The notes: a model not told the origin generated them from the sequence alone. 64,000 bases of DNA from Glycomyces sp. NRRL B-16210 (GCF_000719515.1 NZ_JOGR01000010.1:445532-509531); one strand, 5' to 3'. Counted from the first letter of the stretch, positions 34,133-43,497 are shown. Program-made: numbers and translations.

Positions 34133-35284
34133 TTAGAGGCCGTCGAGGTAGTCGGTGAGGGCCGCGGCGTAGGCGGCCGGGTCCTCGTTCCAGGAGGCGG
34201 TGTGGCCCGAGGCGGTGGTGAACACCGTGGTCCGCTCGGGCGGGAGGAGTTCGGCGAACTCGAGGGTCGCGGTGTGGTCGACGGTCTTGTCGGCGGTGTC
34301 GACGAACAGGAGCATCGGCATGGCGAACTCGTCGGCGAAGTTGCGCTGGTCGAGGTCGTCGAGGTCGATCTCGGCGCGCAGCTCCACGATGCGCTTGGCC
34401 GTCCAGGTGATCGGGGCGATCACGTCGCGGTCGGCGGCCTGCATGTCGAGGGTCGAGTTCCAGTCCATGACGGGCGAGTCGAGGACGACGCCCCTGACCG
34501 AGCCGGTGTCGGCGAGTTTGCGGGCGGCGGTCGCGACGATCGCGCCGCCCATGGACCAGCCGTGGAGGATGACGTCCTCGGCGCCGTGCGCGAGCGCGTA
34601 GTCCACCGCGTCGATCACGTCGTCGCTCTCGTATTCGCCGAGGCTGTGGAGGCCGTCGGGGGCGGCCGGAGCGCCTTCGTCGTTGCGGTGGGTGACGGCC
34701 AGGACGGGGTAGCCGAGTCCGCTGTAGACCTCGACGCCGCGGAGGGTCTCGACCGGGGAGGCGTTGCGGCCGTGGACGGTGATGACCCAGGTGGACTGAT
34801 CGCCGGGGACGTGCCAGGCGGGGGCGTCGCCGAGTTCGGTCGCGATGGCGACCTCTTCGAAGGCGAGGCCGAGCGCGGTGGCGGGGTCGTCGCGGTAGGT
34901 CCAGGTGTCGATGCGGACGGCGGTGCCCTCGGCGAGGTCGCCGTAGAGGACGCGGTCGAGGGTGCGGGTGACGGTGTCGCCGTCGGTGGACAGGACCGCG
35001 CCGAGCACGGCCTGGCCGCCGTCCCAGGACAGGCCCCAGACGCCGTCCTTCTCGGTGTTCTCGCCGCGCGGCAGGGTCACGGTGGTGGCGTCGAGGGCCT
35101 CGACGGTCAGCGGGTAGTCGTTGGGGCTGTGGTCGACGTTGATGACCTCGCCGGAGAAGTACCAGCCGGCGCCGCCGAGCCCGGCGAGGGCGAGCACGAG
35201 GAGCGTCGCGAGGGCGATGACGAGGGCGCGCAGCCGGCGGCGGCGCTTGGGCGTGGGGGCGTCGGTCTCGACGGTGGCGGTCAC
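34133..35284 (-). CDS. Membrane-anchored alpha/beta hydrolase
   Basis: A 383-residue protein with a basic N-terminus (TPKRRRRLR), one membrane helix (about residues 22-42) and an extracytoplasmic alpha/beta-hydrolase domain. The nucleophile elbow is HGWSMGGAIVATAARKL, the Asp is in LFVDTADKTVDH and the His near TASGHTASW. TWVITVHGRNASPVETLRGVEV forms the oxyanion-hole strand. It is close to the esterase or prolyl-oligopeptidase-like membrane hydrolases of actinomycetes; the substrate is unknown. The start is GTG 35284, with TAGGA ten bases upstream. It is divergent from the LacI gene. Confidence 0.85.
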   Translation of the reverse strand: MTATVETDAPTPKRRRRLRALVIALATLLVLALAGLGGAGWYFSGEVINVDHSPNDYPLTVEALDATTVTLPRGENTEKDGVWGLSWDGGQAVLGAVLSTDGDTVTRTLDRVLYGDLAEGTAVRIDTWTYRDDPATALGLAFEEVAIATELGDAPAWHVPGDQSTWVITVHGRNASPVETLRGVEVYSGLGYPVLAVTHRNDEGAPAAPDGLHSLGEYESDDVIDAVDYALAHGAEDVILHGWSMGGAIVATAARKLADTGSVRGVVLDSPVMDWNSTLDMQAADRDVIAPITWTAKRIVELRAEIDLDDLDQRNFADEFAMPMLLFVDTADKTVDHTATLEFAELLPPERTTVFTTASGHTASWNEDPAAYAAALTDYLDGL

Positions 35285-35424
35285 GGCGGATCCTAAGGAA
35301 TGGGAAGGGCTGATCGGTAGATCTTAGTGCGGCGACGCCGGACCGTCCTCCCGGATGTCACCTGGACGACCGGCGCCGTTCACGTGCCGGTCGCCCGGTT
35401 CGACGGGAAACCGGCGGTTTGCAT

Positions 35425-35435
35425 CGTTGTACGAT
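35425..35435. promoter_or_regulatory. Likely autoregulatory half-operator upstream of the LacI gene
   Basis: ATCGTTGTACGAT (35423-35435) contains the CGTTGTA half of the TACAACGTTGTA operators found at 36.5 and 36.7 kb, and is itself a short dyad (ATCGT/ACGAT). It sits 25 bases before the LacI start codon. Confidence 0.45.
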
Positions 35436-35457
35436 CACCCCGAACCTAGGAGGTGCC

Positions 35458-36471
35458 ATGGCGGCGACCCTGCACGATGTCGCGAACCTCGCGGGCGTGT
35501 CGTTCAAGACGGTCTCGAACGTCGTCAACGGCTATCCCCACGTCCGCCCGGCCACCCGCGAGAAGGTCGAGCGGGCGATCGCGGAGCTGGGCTACAAGCC
35601 GAACCTGAGCGCGCGGAGCCTGCGCTCGGGCCGCACCGGCGCGATCGCGCTCGCGGTGCCGGAGTTGAACCTGAGCTACTTCGCCGAGCTCGCCGGCTTC
35701 GTCATCGAGGCGGCCGAGCGGGCGGGCCTGGTGACGCTCGTCGAGCAGACCGGCGGCGACCGCGCCCGGGAGATCGCGCTGCTCCAGAGCCCCCGCCTGC
35801 GCCGCACCGACGGGCTCATCCTCAGTCCGCTGGGGATGCGCCAGGAGGACGCCGGCGCGCTCGACGTGGCCTTCCCCCTGGTGCTCCTGGGCGAGCGGAC
35901 CTTCGACTGGCCGAGCGACCACGTCACCATGGACAACCTGCGCGCGGCCCGGGCGGCCACCGAATACCTCCTCGCATCCGGGCGGCGGCGCATCGCGGTC
36001 ATCGGCGAGAACGAGGACGAGGTCATGGGCTCGGCCCGGCTGCGCCTGCGCGGCTACCGGGAGGCTCTGGAAGCGGGCGGGGTCGAGTACGACGAGCGGC
36101 TGGTCGCCCGCGCGACCCTGTGGCACCGGGCCGACGGCGCGCGCGCGATGCGCGAGCTGCTCGACCGCGGCGTCGCGTTCGACGCGGTCTTCGGGTTCAA
36201 CGACACGCTCGCGCTCGGCGCGATGCGGGTGCTCCAGGAGGCCGGGCTGCGCGTGCCCGAGGACGTGGCGGTCCTGGGCTTCGACAACCTGGACGAGGCG
36301 GCCTACGCGATCCCGTCGCTGACCACCGTCGACCCCGGTCGCGAATGGATCGCGCGCACCGCGGTCGAGACGCTGCTCGAACGCCTCCGGCGCGGCGGCG
36401 GCGAGGCGCCGCCGAGCACGAAGCTGGCGGACTTCACGATCGTCGCGCGCGAGTCGGCGCCCGGCGCCTGA
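35458..36471 (+). CDS. LacI family transcriptional regulator
   Basis: A 337-residue LacI/GalR repressor. The HTH is at residues 4-24 (LHDVANLAGVSFKTVSNVVNG), with the hinge helix at about 48-58 (NLSARSLRSGRTG). A periplasmic-binding-like effector domain follows to the end (GFDNLDEAAYAIPSLTTVDP). ATG 35458 follows a strong AGGAGG. It lies directly before a sugar ABC transporter operon whose leader contains two perfect TACAACGTTGTA palindromes, the CG-centred form favoured by this family. It therefore probably controls that operon, and its own gene through a partial site. Confidence 0.93.
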   Translation: MAATLHDVANLAGVSFKTVSNVVNGYPHVRPATREKVERAIAELGYKPNLSARSLRSGRTGAIALAVPELNLSYFAELAGFVIEAAERAGLVTLVEQTGGDRAREIALLQSPRLRRTDGLILSPLGMRQEDAGALDVAFPLVLLGERTFDWPSDHVTMDNLRAARAATEYLLASGRRRIAVIGENEDEVMGSARLRLRGYREALEAGGVEYDERLVARATLWHRADGARAMRELLDRGVAFDAVFGFNDTLALGAMRVLQEAGLRVPEDVAVLGFDNLDEAAYAIPSLTTVDPGREWIARTAVETLLERLRRGGGEAPPSTKLADFTIVARESAPGA

Positions 36472-36522
36472 GGCCGGCGGTCGCCGACACGCTGCGGACC
36501 GGGGTGTCGGCACCCTTGCTTC

Positions 36523-36534
36523 TACAACGTTGTA
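36523..36534. promoter_or_regulatory. LacI-type operator 1 (TACAACGTTGTA)
   Basis: This is a perfect 12-bp CG-centred palindrome in the 254-bp gap between the LacI gene and the binding-protein gene. It is identical to the site at 36656-36667, 133 bases away, a spacing that would allow DNA looping. Confidence 0.75.
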
Positions 36535-36655
36535 TGTTACGGTCGACACGTCGCCGAAACGGCGCGCCGCGGCGAGAGAAGACCGCCGAGGAGCACCGCG
36601 CAACCACCGCTCACCAGATCGGCGGCGACGGGGAGGGTCCATGCGATCCTCGTAT

Positions 36656-36667
36656 TACAACGTTGTA
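36656..36667. promoter_or_regulatory. LacI-type operator 2 (TACAACGTTGTA)
   Basis: This is the second perfect copy of the same 12-bp palindrome, 59 bases before the binding-protein start and next to the AT-rich TATTAC/TAGATA stretch that probably holds the promoter. Confidence 0.75.
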
Positions 36668-36725
36668 GATAGCCATTGCGACGTGGAACCGGCGCGGACA
36701 GCGCAGTCTCGCACTGAGAGGGAAC

Positions 36726-37985
36726 ATGGACATGAAACGCACGCGGATCCTACTGGGCGCCGGCCTGACGTCGCTCGCGCTCGTCGCGGCCGGCTGCTCC
36801 GGCGGCGACGCCGACGGCCCGGTCGAACTCACCTTCTGGCACGGCTACACCGAGGCCGACGGCGACGTCCTCGAAGGCATCGTCGAGGACTTCAACGCCT
36901 CCCAGGACGACGTCACCATCACCACCGAACTGAAGACCTGGGCAAGCATCGACGACACGCTGCTGACGGCCCTGTCCGCGGGCGAAGGACCCGACCTCGT
37001 CGCCATGCCCGCCGAGCGCCTGCCCGTGTACGCGGCCCGAGGCGCGTTCGCCGAACTCGACGACTTCTACGCCGACGAGGCGAGCAACACCGCGAACCTC
37101 GTCCCCGGCGCGGTCGACATGATCGAGGTCGAAGGCGCCAAGTACGGCGTGCCGACCGGCTTCGTGCCCCTCGCCGTCTACTACAACACCGCGCTGTTCG
37201 ACGCCGCCGGCGTCACCGCCTTCCCCGAGACGTGGGACGACTGGGTCGCGACCGCCGAGCGGCTCACCGAGGACCAGGACGGCGACGGCACGCCCGAGCA
37301 GTACGGCGTCGTGCTCCCCGACCACGCGACCGTCGCCAACGGCCTGTGGCCCTCCCTGCTCTACGGCAACGGCGGCGACCTCGTCCAGGACGGGAAGGCC
37401 GTCATCGACTCCCCCGAGAACGCCGAGACCCTCCAGTACTGGGTCGACGCGATCAACGACCGCCAGATCTCGCCGACCGGCGTCGACGGCATCGGCGCCG
37501 ACGAGCTGTTCAGCGCCGGCAAGGCCGCGATGACCGTCGGCGGCCCCTGGATGGCCTCGATCGCCGACGAGAACGGCATCGACTACGCCATCGCGCCGCT
37601 CCCGGCCGGGCCGCAGGACCAGGCCGCCTCGGCCATCGGCGTCTCCATGGCCGTCACCGTGGACGCCGACGACGACGCCCGGGCCGCCGCCGAGGACTTC
37701 CTCGCGTTCTTCCTCGACGACGACAACGCCGCCGCCTGGTCCCTCGGCTCCGGATGGCCGCCGCTGCGCACCGACGTCCCGGCCGACGCGGTCGCCTCCA
37801 ACCCGGTCGTCGCCTCGCTCACGGAGATCGCGCCCATGGGCCGCCCGCTCCTGCCCGGCGTCGTCAACAGCGTCGACGTCCTCAGCGCCGTCGACGAACT
37901 CACCCAGCGCGCCGTCGCCGGCGAGGACGTCGCGACGCTCCTGGCCGACGCGCAGGACAAGATCCAGAAGGCGCTCGACGAGTAG
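36726..37985 (+). CDS. Sugar ABC transporter substrate-binding lipoprotein
   Basis: A 419-residue family 1 binding lipoprotein. The lipobox ends at C24 (LVAAGC), followed by Gly/Asp. The mature part has ELTFWHGYTEADGDVLEGIVEDFNAS at the front, GKAAMTVGGPWMAS centrally and an all-helical end with DELTQRAVAGEDVATLLADAQDKIQKAL. The start is ATG 36726 (GAGAGGG upstream) or ATG 36732. It is the first gene of an operon with two permeases and a glycosidase and is probably repressed by the LacI protein upstream. The ligand is likely a beta-glycoside or oligosaccharide, judged only from the glycosidase. Confidence 0.92.
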   Translation: MDMKRTRILLGAGLTSLALVAAGCSGGDADGPVELTFWHGYTEADGDVLEGIVEDFNASQDDVTITTELKTWASIDDTLLTALSAGEGPDLVAMPAERLPVYAARGAFAELDDFYADEASNTANLVPGAVDMIEVEGAKYGVPTGFVPLAVYYNTALFDAAGVTAFPETWDDWVATAERLTEDQDGDGTPEQYGVVLPDHATVANGLWPSLLYGNGGDLVQDGKAVIDSPENAETLQYWVDAINDRQISPTGVDGIGADELFSAGKAAMTVGGPWMASIADENGIDYAIAPLPAGPQDQAASAIGVSMAVTVDADDDARAAAEDFLAFFLDDDNAAAWSLGSGWPPLRTDVPADAVASNPVVASLTEIAPMGRPLLPGVVNSVDVLSAVDELTQRAVAGEDVATLLADAQDKIQKALDE

Positions 37986-37988
37986 CAC

Positions 37989-38022
37989 GCGGCGGCGGGG
38001 GCGCACCGCCCCCCGCCGCCGC
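37989..38022 (+). other. Intercistronic hairpin between binding protein and permease
   Basis: A perfect 13-bp GC-only stem (37989-38001 and 38010-38022) with an eight-base loop starts four bases after the binding-protein stop. It has no U-tract. Its position matches the hairpin in the other sugar ABC operon at 28211-28237. Confidence 0.6.
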
Positions 38023-38055
38023 GCCGCGCGAGTCCTCGAAGGTCGAAGGGAAACC

Positions 38056-39000
38056 ATGAGTGCTGAGCAGTCCACGACCCGCCGGTACCGGCCGCCGGCG
38101 CCGCTGGGCGGGCGCCGCCGCGACGGCGCCGGGAGCCGGAACGCGAAGGCCCTCGCCTTCCTCGCCCCCGCCCTGGTCGTCATCGGCCTGTTCGTCATCT
38201 GGCCGATGCTCTCGGCGCTGCGCCTGTCGTTCACCGACGCCAGCGGGTTCGGCCGGGAGGAATGGATCGGCCTGGAGAACTACCGGACGGTCTTCACCGA
38301 CCCCGACGTGTTCGACGCGGTCGCCAACACCGTCTGGTACACCGTGCTGTTCACCCCGACCGCCGTCATCGCGGCGCTCGCGCTGGCACTGCTGCTCAAC
38401 AGCCCGCACCTGCCGTTCCGGTCCTTCTTCCGCACCGCGCTGTTCGTGCCGTTCGTGGTCTCCTTCGCCGTGGCCGCCTTCGCGTGGAGCTACCTCATCG
38501 ACCCGCGCGTGGGCCTGCTCAACTACTGGCTGCGGGGCCTGGGCGTCCAGATGGGCGACGTGCTCCAGGACCCCGACCTCGCGATGCCCGCCGTCGCGTT
38601 CGTGGCCGTCTGGAAGCTCTTCGGCTTCTACTTCGTGATCTTCCTGGCCGGCCTCCAGGACATCCCCACCTCGCTGTACGAGGCCGCGCGGATGGACGGC
38701 GCCGGGCCGTGGTCGCGCCTGCGCCACGTCACGCTCCCGATGCTGTCCAACACGATGGCGTTCGTGCTCGTCTTCGCGATGATCGCCGCGCTCCAGGCCT
38801 TCGACCAGATCTACGTCATGACCGGCGGCGGCCCCTACGGCAACACCCAGACCGTGGTCATGGAGATCTACGAGTCCGGGTTCAGGAAGCTCGACATCGG
38901 CTTCGCCTCCGCACTGTCGTACGTGCTGCTCATCGCCACGCTGCTGCTGAGCCTGGTGCAGTTCGTCTTCTTCGGCCGCAAGGAAAAGGACCTGTCATGA
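38056..39000 (+). CDS. Sugar ABC transporter permease (MalF/UgpA-like)
   Basis: A 314-residue permease with six membrane helices after a basic N-terminus. The coupling EAA loop is AGLQDIPTSLYEAARMDGAGPWSRLRHVTLPML, and the C-terminal segment is QAFDQIYVMTGGGPYGNTQTVVMEIYESGF, typical of the MalF/UgpA group. The start ATG 38056 is preceded by GAAGGG. It overlaps the next permease by four bases. It forms the channel with the MalG-like partner; the energising ATPase must be encoded elsewhere. Confidence 0.93.
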   Translation: MSAEQSTTRRYRPPAPLGGRRRDGAGSRNAKALAFLAPALVVIGLFVIWPMLSALRLSFTDASGFGREEWIGLENYRTVFTDPDVFDAVANTVWYTVLFTPTAVIAALALALLLNSPHLPFRSFFRTALFVPFVVSFAVAAFAWSYLIDPRVGLLNYWLRGLGVQMGDVLQDPDLAMPAVAFVAVWKLFGFYFVIFLAGLQDIPTSLYEAARMDGAGPWSRLRHVTLPMLSNTMAFVLVFAMIAALQAFDQIYVMTGGGPYGNTQTVVMEIYESGFRKLDIGFASALSYVLLIATLLLSLVQFVFFGRKEKDLS

Positions 39001-39851
39001 GCGTCGCCGAAAAGTCGCGGAGGCGGCTGCGCGAACTGCGCCCCAGCACTGTGCTCGCCACCCTCGCGCTCCTCGCCGTCAGCGCGATCGTGCTCCTGCC
39101 CATCGCGGTCATCGTGCTCACCGCGTTCAAGCCCGTCGCGGAGGTCAACGCCTACCCGCCGAGCCTCCTGCCCGACGCGTGGACGCTCGACAACCTCCGC
39201 CAGATCACCGCCGACCTGCCCTTCGCCCGGCTCATCGCCAACAGCTTCGCCTTCGCCGGCGGCGTGACGGCCTTCGCGCTCGTCTTCGACTCGCTCGCGG
39301 CCTACGCCCTGGCCCGCATCGACTTCACCGGCCGGCGCGTCCTGCTCGTCGTCATCATCGCCACCCTGATGATCCCGTTCCAGGCCACGCTCATCCCGCT
39401 GTACCAGCTCGTCTCCGACCTCGGCTGGGTCAACACGTACGCCGCGCTCATCGCCCCGCGCGCGGCCGACGCGTTCGGGATCTTCTTCCTGCGCCAGTTC
39501 TTCCTGGGCCTGCCGCGCGACCTCGACGCCGCCGCCCGCATCGACGGCGCCTCCGAGTTCCGCGTCTTCCGGTCGATCGTGCTGCCGAACGCCGTGCCCG
39601 CCCTGCTGACCCTCGGGCTGTTCACGTTCGTGAACAACTGGAACGACCTGCTGTGGCCGCTGGTCTTCACCACCAAGGCCGAGATGGGCACCATCACCTC
39701 GGGCCTGACCCTGCTGACCGGACCGAGCGGCATCGTGCCGCACGGCGTGATGATGGCCGGGTCGCTCATCGCGATCCTCCCGCTCGTCGTCGCGTTCCTG
39801 TTCGTGCAGCGCCGATTCATCGAGAACATCGCGACGACGGGACTCAAATGA
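38997..39851 (+). CDS. Sugar ABC transporter permease (MalG/UgpE-like)
   Basis: A 284-residue permease with six helices. It shows AYALARIDFTGRRVLL, the coupling loop LGLPRDLDAAARIDGASEFRVFRSIVLPNAVP and the C-terminal VQRRFIENIATTGLK common to the MalG type. The start ATG 38997 overlaps the stop of the first permease (ATGA), and its own stop overlaps the glycosidase start in the same way, so four genes are tightly coupled. Confidence 0.93.
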   Translation: MSVAEKSRRRLRELRPSTVLATLALLAVSAIVLLPIAVIVLTAFKPVAEVNAYPPSLLPDAWTLDNLRQITADLPFARLIANSFAFAGGVTAFALVFDSLAAYALARIDFTGRRVLLVVIIATLMIPFQATLIPLYQLVSDLGWVNTYAALIAPRAADAFGIFFLRQFFLGLPRDLDAAARIDGASEFRVFRSIVLPNAVPALLTLGLFTFVNNWNDLLWPLVFTTKAEMGTITSGLTLLTGPSGIVPHGVMMAGSLIAILPLVVAFLFVQRRFIENIATTGLK

Positions 39852-41140
39852 CCGCTCCCCACCACCCGCCCCGACTTCACGCCGCCGCGGGCGCGCCCTG
39901 GCACCGCGACGGCCGGCTGCACTTCGCCGTCGGCGTCGAGGACACCTTCGTGCCCCAGACCGGGCCCGGCGAGCGCCCGATCGACGAGTACGCGCTCACC
40001 GAGCACTACGAGCGGTGGCACGCCGACCTCGCACTCGCCGACGACGCGGGCGCGGAACTGGTCCGCTGGGGCGTGCCCTGGTACCGGGTGCAGCCCGAAC
40101 CGGACCGGTGGGACTGGGACTGGCTCGACCGGGTCATGGCCCGCTTCGCCGAGCTCGGGCTGCGGCCGGTCGTCGACCTCATGCACTACGGCACGCCGCT
40201 GTGGCTGGAGCGCCAGTTCGCGAACCCGGACTACCCGCGGCGCGTCGCCGAGTACTCCGCCCGCGTCGCCGAACGCTATGCGGCGTACGGGGTCACCGAC
40301 TACACGCCGGTGAACGAGCCGATGATCCACGCCCAGTTCTCGGGCGAGTACGCCTACTGGCCGCCGCACCTGTCCGGCCCCGGCGGCCTCTCCTCGATCG
40401 TGGGGCAGCTCGCGCGCGGCTTCGTGCTCGCCCAGCACGCCGTGCGGGACGTGCTCGGCGACGACGCGGTCTTCGTGCACGTGGACGCGGGGATGCGCTA
40501 CGTCGGCGACACCGACGCGCCCGAGCACCGCGAGCTCGCCGCGCGCCTCAAGGAGCAGATCTTCCTCGTCGAGGACCTCGTCACCGGCCGCGTCGGCGAG
40601 ACCCACCCGCTCGCGCCGTTCCTGCGCGCCAACGGATGGGGCGACGAGGACCTGGCCTGGTTCCAGGAGGCCCCTGCGCACCCGGACGTGGTCGGCGTCA
40701 ACTACTACCCGCTCCACTCCACCGAGGTGTTCGAGGCCGGGGTCTTCCACTCCGGCGGCTTCCCCGACCCGCGGCCGACCCGCGACGACGGCGTCGACGG
40801 TCTGACCGAGCTGCTGCGGGCGGCGGCCGACCGGTACGGGGCGCCGGTGATGCTGACCGAGACCTGCGTGACCGACTCGGTCAAGGCCCGCATCGACTGG
40901 CTCGACGAGTCGGTCGCCGCCGTCCGATCCCTGCGCGCCGACGGGGTCGACGTGGTCGGGTACACCTGGTGGCCCCTGTTCGACATGTACGAGTGGACCT
41001 ACCGGCACAGCGAGCGCCCGCGCGAGGCGCACCGGCTCACCATGGGGCTCTGGGAGCTCCAGGAGCGCCGCGACGGCCTCGCGAGGGTGCGGACCGCCGT
41101 CGCCGACCGCTTCCGGCACCACGCGACCGGCGGTGCGTGA
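39848..41140 (+). CDS. GH1-like family glycoside hydrolase
   Basis: A 430-residue TIM-barrel glycosidase related to family GH1. The acid/base Glu is in DYTPVNEPMIHAQF (N156-E157-P158). RWGVPWYRVQPEPDRWDWDWLD and YGTPLWL match barrel strands of GH1. The likely nucleophile is E338 in VMLTETCVTDS, where ordinary GH1 enzymes have [IV]TENG, so this is a divergent member. It has no signal peptide, so it acts on the imported sugar. It ends the LacI-controlled operon and overlaps the permease by four bases. A beta-glucosidase or beta-galactosidase-like activity is likely but unproven. Confidence 0.8.
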   Translation: MTAPHHPPRLHAAAGAPWHRDGRLHFAVGVEDTFVPQTGPGERPIDEYALTEHYERWHADLALADDAGAELVRWGVPWYRVQPEPDRWDWDWLDRVMARFAELGLRPVVDLMHYGTPLWLERQFANPDYPRRVAEYSARVAERYAAYGVTDYTPVNEPMIHAQFSGEYAYWPPHLSGPGGLSSIVGQLARGFVLAQHAVRDVLGDDAVFVHVDAGMRYVGDTDAPEHRELAARLKEQIFLVEDLVTGRVGETHPLAPFLRANGWGDEDLAWFQEAPAHPDVVGVNYYPLHSTEVFEAGVFHSGGFPDPRPTRDDGVDGLTELLRAAADRYGAPVMLTETCVTDSVKARIDWLDESVAAVRSLRADGVDVVGYTWWPLFDMYEWTYRHSERPREAHRLTMGLWELQERRDGLARVRTAVADRFRHHATGGA

Positions 41141-41209
41141 CCACCTGGTGGCGACGCCCGGACTCGGCTTATTGCCAGTTGTTTGCAACAGTAGAGTGGT
41201 CGTGTACTG

Positions 41210-42298
41210 GTGGCGAACGACGGGGAAGGCCGGTCGGTGGGAACGGAAGCGGACGGTGCCGCCCGAGGCGCCGTGGTCATGGGCATCGAGTCCTCGTGCG
41301 ATGAGACCGGCGTGGGGCTGGTCGCGGGCGGGCGCCTGCTCGGCGAGTGCACCGCCACGAGCATGGACGCGCACGCCAGGTTCGGCGGGATCGTGCCCGA
41401 GGTCGCCGCGAGGGCGCACCTCCAGTCGATGGTGCCGACCGCGCGGACCGCGCTGGAGCGGGCCGGGATCGGCAAGGGCGAGGTGGACGCGATCGCCGTG
41501 ACCGCCGGGCCGGGCCTGGCGACGGCGCTGACGGTGGGGATCGCCGCGGCGAAGGCGTACGCGCTCGCGCTCGGCGTCCCGCTCCTGGGCGTCCACCACC
41601 TCGCCGGGCACATCGCCGCCGACACCCTCGAACACGGGCCGCTGCCCGAGCGCAGCGTGGGCCTGGTGGTCTCGGGCGGGCACACCTCGCTGCTCATGCT
41701 CGGCGACCTCGCGCGCGACCCGATCGAGCACCTCGGCGACACCGCCGACGACGCGGCCGGGGAGGCCTTCGACAAGGTCGCCCGGCTCCTAGGGCTCGGC
41801 TACCCGGGCGGGCCCGCGCTGAGCAAGGCGGCGCTTGAGGGCGATCCGGAGGCGATCCGGTTCCCGCGCGCGACGGTCGGCGAGTACGGGTTCTCGTTCT
41901 CGGGGCTCAAGAGCGCCGTGGCCCGCTGGGTCGAGGCGAGCGAGGGGCCGCTGCCGGTGGCCGACATCGCCGCGTCCTTCCAGGAGGCGGTGTGCGACGT
42001 GCTCACCGCCAAAGCCGTCGCCGCCTGCCGCGCCCACGGCGTGGACACGCTGGTCATCGCCGGGGGCGTCGCGGCCAACGGGCGCCTGCGCGAACTGGCC
42101 GGGGCCCGTTGCGCCGAGCACGGGATCGCGCTGCGCATCCCGGCGCCGCGCCTGTGCACCGACAACGGCGCGATGATCGCCGCCGTAGGGTCCATGCTGG
42201 TGGACGCCGGCGCGCCTTGGGCGCCGCCGGGCATGTCCGCCGATTCCTCGGCGCCGCTCACCGCGGCGGCGCTGCAACCCCTGAAAGGGAGCCTGTGA
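41210..42298 (+). CDS. tsaD: tRNA N6-adenosine threonylcarbamoyltransferase TsaD
   Basis: A 362-residue TsaD (Kae1/Gcp/YgjD family), which transfers the threonylcarbamoyl group to A37 of ANN-decoding tRNAs. Hallmarks are [14 protein letters not shown] at 23-36, the metal-binding [67 protein letters not shown] and [15 protein letters not shown] 41210 has no ribosome binding site, but TAGAGT (41192-41197) lies about a dozen bases before it, so a leaderless message is plausible; an internal ATG near residue 24 is an alternative. TsaB, TsaE and RimI genes, its usual neighbours in actinomycetes, are absent here. Confidence 0.92.
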   Translation: MANDGEGRSVGTEADGAARGAVVMGIESSCDETGVGLVAGGRLLGECTATSMDAHARFGGIVPEVAARAHLQSMVPTARTALERAGIGKGEVDAIAVTAGPGLATALTVGIAAAKAYALALGVPLLGVHHLAGHIAADTLEHGPLPERSVGLVVSGGHTSLLMLGDLARDPIEHLGDTADDAAGEAFDKVARLLGLGYPGGPALSKAALEGDPEAIRFPRATVGEYGFSFSGLKSAVARWVEASEGPLPVADIAASFQEAVCDVLTAKAVAACRAHGVDTLVIAGGVAANGRLRELAGARCAEHGIALRIPAPRLCTDNGAMIAAVGSMLVDAGAPWAPPGMSADSSAPLTAAALQPLKGSL

Positions 42299-43497
42299 AC
42301 CGTTCGAGCAACCTCACCGACCTCGAAGAGCAGTACGGCGCGCACAACTACCACCCGCTGCCGGTGGTCCTCGCCGAAGGCGACGGCGCCTGGGTCACCG
42401 ACACCGAGGGCCGCCGCTACCTCGACTGGCTGGCCGCCTACTCGGCGGTGAACTTCGGGCACCGCAACCCGCGCCTGGTCGCCGCCGCCCACGCCCAGCT
42501 CGACCGGCTCACGCTCGCCTCGCGCGCGTTCCGCACCGACGCGCTGGGCCCGTTCCTGTCCGGCCTCGCCGAGCTGTGCGGCAAGGACGCGGTCCTGCCG
42601 ATGAACACCGGCGCAGAGGCGGTCGAGACCGCGATCAAGGCCGCCCGCAAATGGGGCTACACCCGCAAGGGCGTCGCCGAGGGCAAGGCCAGGATCGTCG
42701 TGTTCGACGGGAACTTCCACGGCCGCACCACGACCATCGTCGGCTTCTCCAGCGACGAGGACTCACGCGCGGGCTTCGGGCCCTTCGCGCCCGGCTTCGA
42801 CTCGGTGCCCTACGGCGACATCGAGGCGCTGGAGGCGGCGATCGGCCCCGACACCGTCGCGGTCCTCGTCGAGCCCGTCCAGGGCGAGGCCGGGGTCATC
42901 GTGCCGCCGGCCGGCTGGCTGGCCGGGGTCCGGGGCCTGTGCGACGACAACAATGTGCTCATGATCGCCGACGAGATCCAGTCGGGCCTGGGCCGCACCG
43001 GCTACACCTTCGCGTGCGAGCGCGAGCAGGTCGTGCCCGACGTGTACCTGCTCGGCAAGGCCCTCGGCGGGGGCATCCTCGCGATCTCCGCGGTGGCGGC
43101 CGACCGCGAGGTCATGGACGTCTTCACCCCCGGCACGCACGGCTCGACCTTCGGCGGGAACCCGCTCGCCGCCGCGGTCGGCAGCGAGGTCGTCGCCATG
43201 CTCGCCACCGGCGAGTGGCAGCGCCGCGCCCGCGACCTCGGCAAGTACCTCGAAGGGGCGCTCGCCGGGCTCGACGGGTCCAGGATCGACGCGATCCGGG
43301 TGTGCGGGCTGTGGGCCGGGGTGGACCTCGCCGAGGGCGGCCCGACCGCCCGCGAGGTGTGCGAGCGCATGGCCGCCAAGGGGGTCCTGTGCAAGGAGAC
43401 CCACCAGCGGACCGTGCGCATCGCCCCGCCGCTGGTCATCGAGCCCACCGAGATCGACCTCGGAGTAGCGGCGCTCGCCGAGGCGATCAAGGGCTGA
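42295..43497 (+). CDS. rocD: Ornithine--oxo-acid transaminase
   Basis: A 400-residue fold-type I PLP enzyme converting ornithine and 2-oxoglutarate into glutamate semialdehyde and glutamate. The ornithine aminotransferase pattern is clear: [16 protein letters not shown] near the start, [48 protein letters not shown] lysine in [12 protein letters not shown] and [15 protein letters not shown]. The start is GTG 42295, overlapping the tsaD stop (GTGA) with GAAAGGGA upstream. The last 11 bases overlap the convergent regulator gene. It would feed arginine and ornithine into glutamate and proline metabolism. Confidence 0.93.
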   Translation: MNRSSNLTDLEEQYGAHNYHPLPVVLAEGDGAWVTDTEGRRYLDWLAAYSAVNFGHRNPRLVAAAHAQLDRLTLASRAFRTDALGPFLSGLAELCGKDAVLPMNTGAEAVETAIKAARKWGYTRKGVAEGKARIVVFDGNFHGRTTTIVGFSSDEDSRAGFGPFAPGFDSVPYGDIEALEAAIGPDTVAVLVEPVQGEAGVIVPPAGWLAGVRGLCDDNNVLMIADEIQSGLGRTGYTFACEREQVVPDVYLLGKALGGGILAISAVAADREVMDVFTPGTHGSTFGGNPLAAAVGSEVVAMLATGEWQRRARDLGKYLEGALAGLDGSRIDAIRVCGLWAGVDLAEGGPTAREVCERMAAKGVLCKETHQRTVRIAPPLVIEPTEIDLGVAALAEAIKG

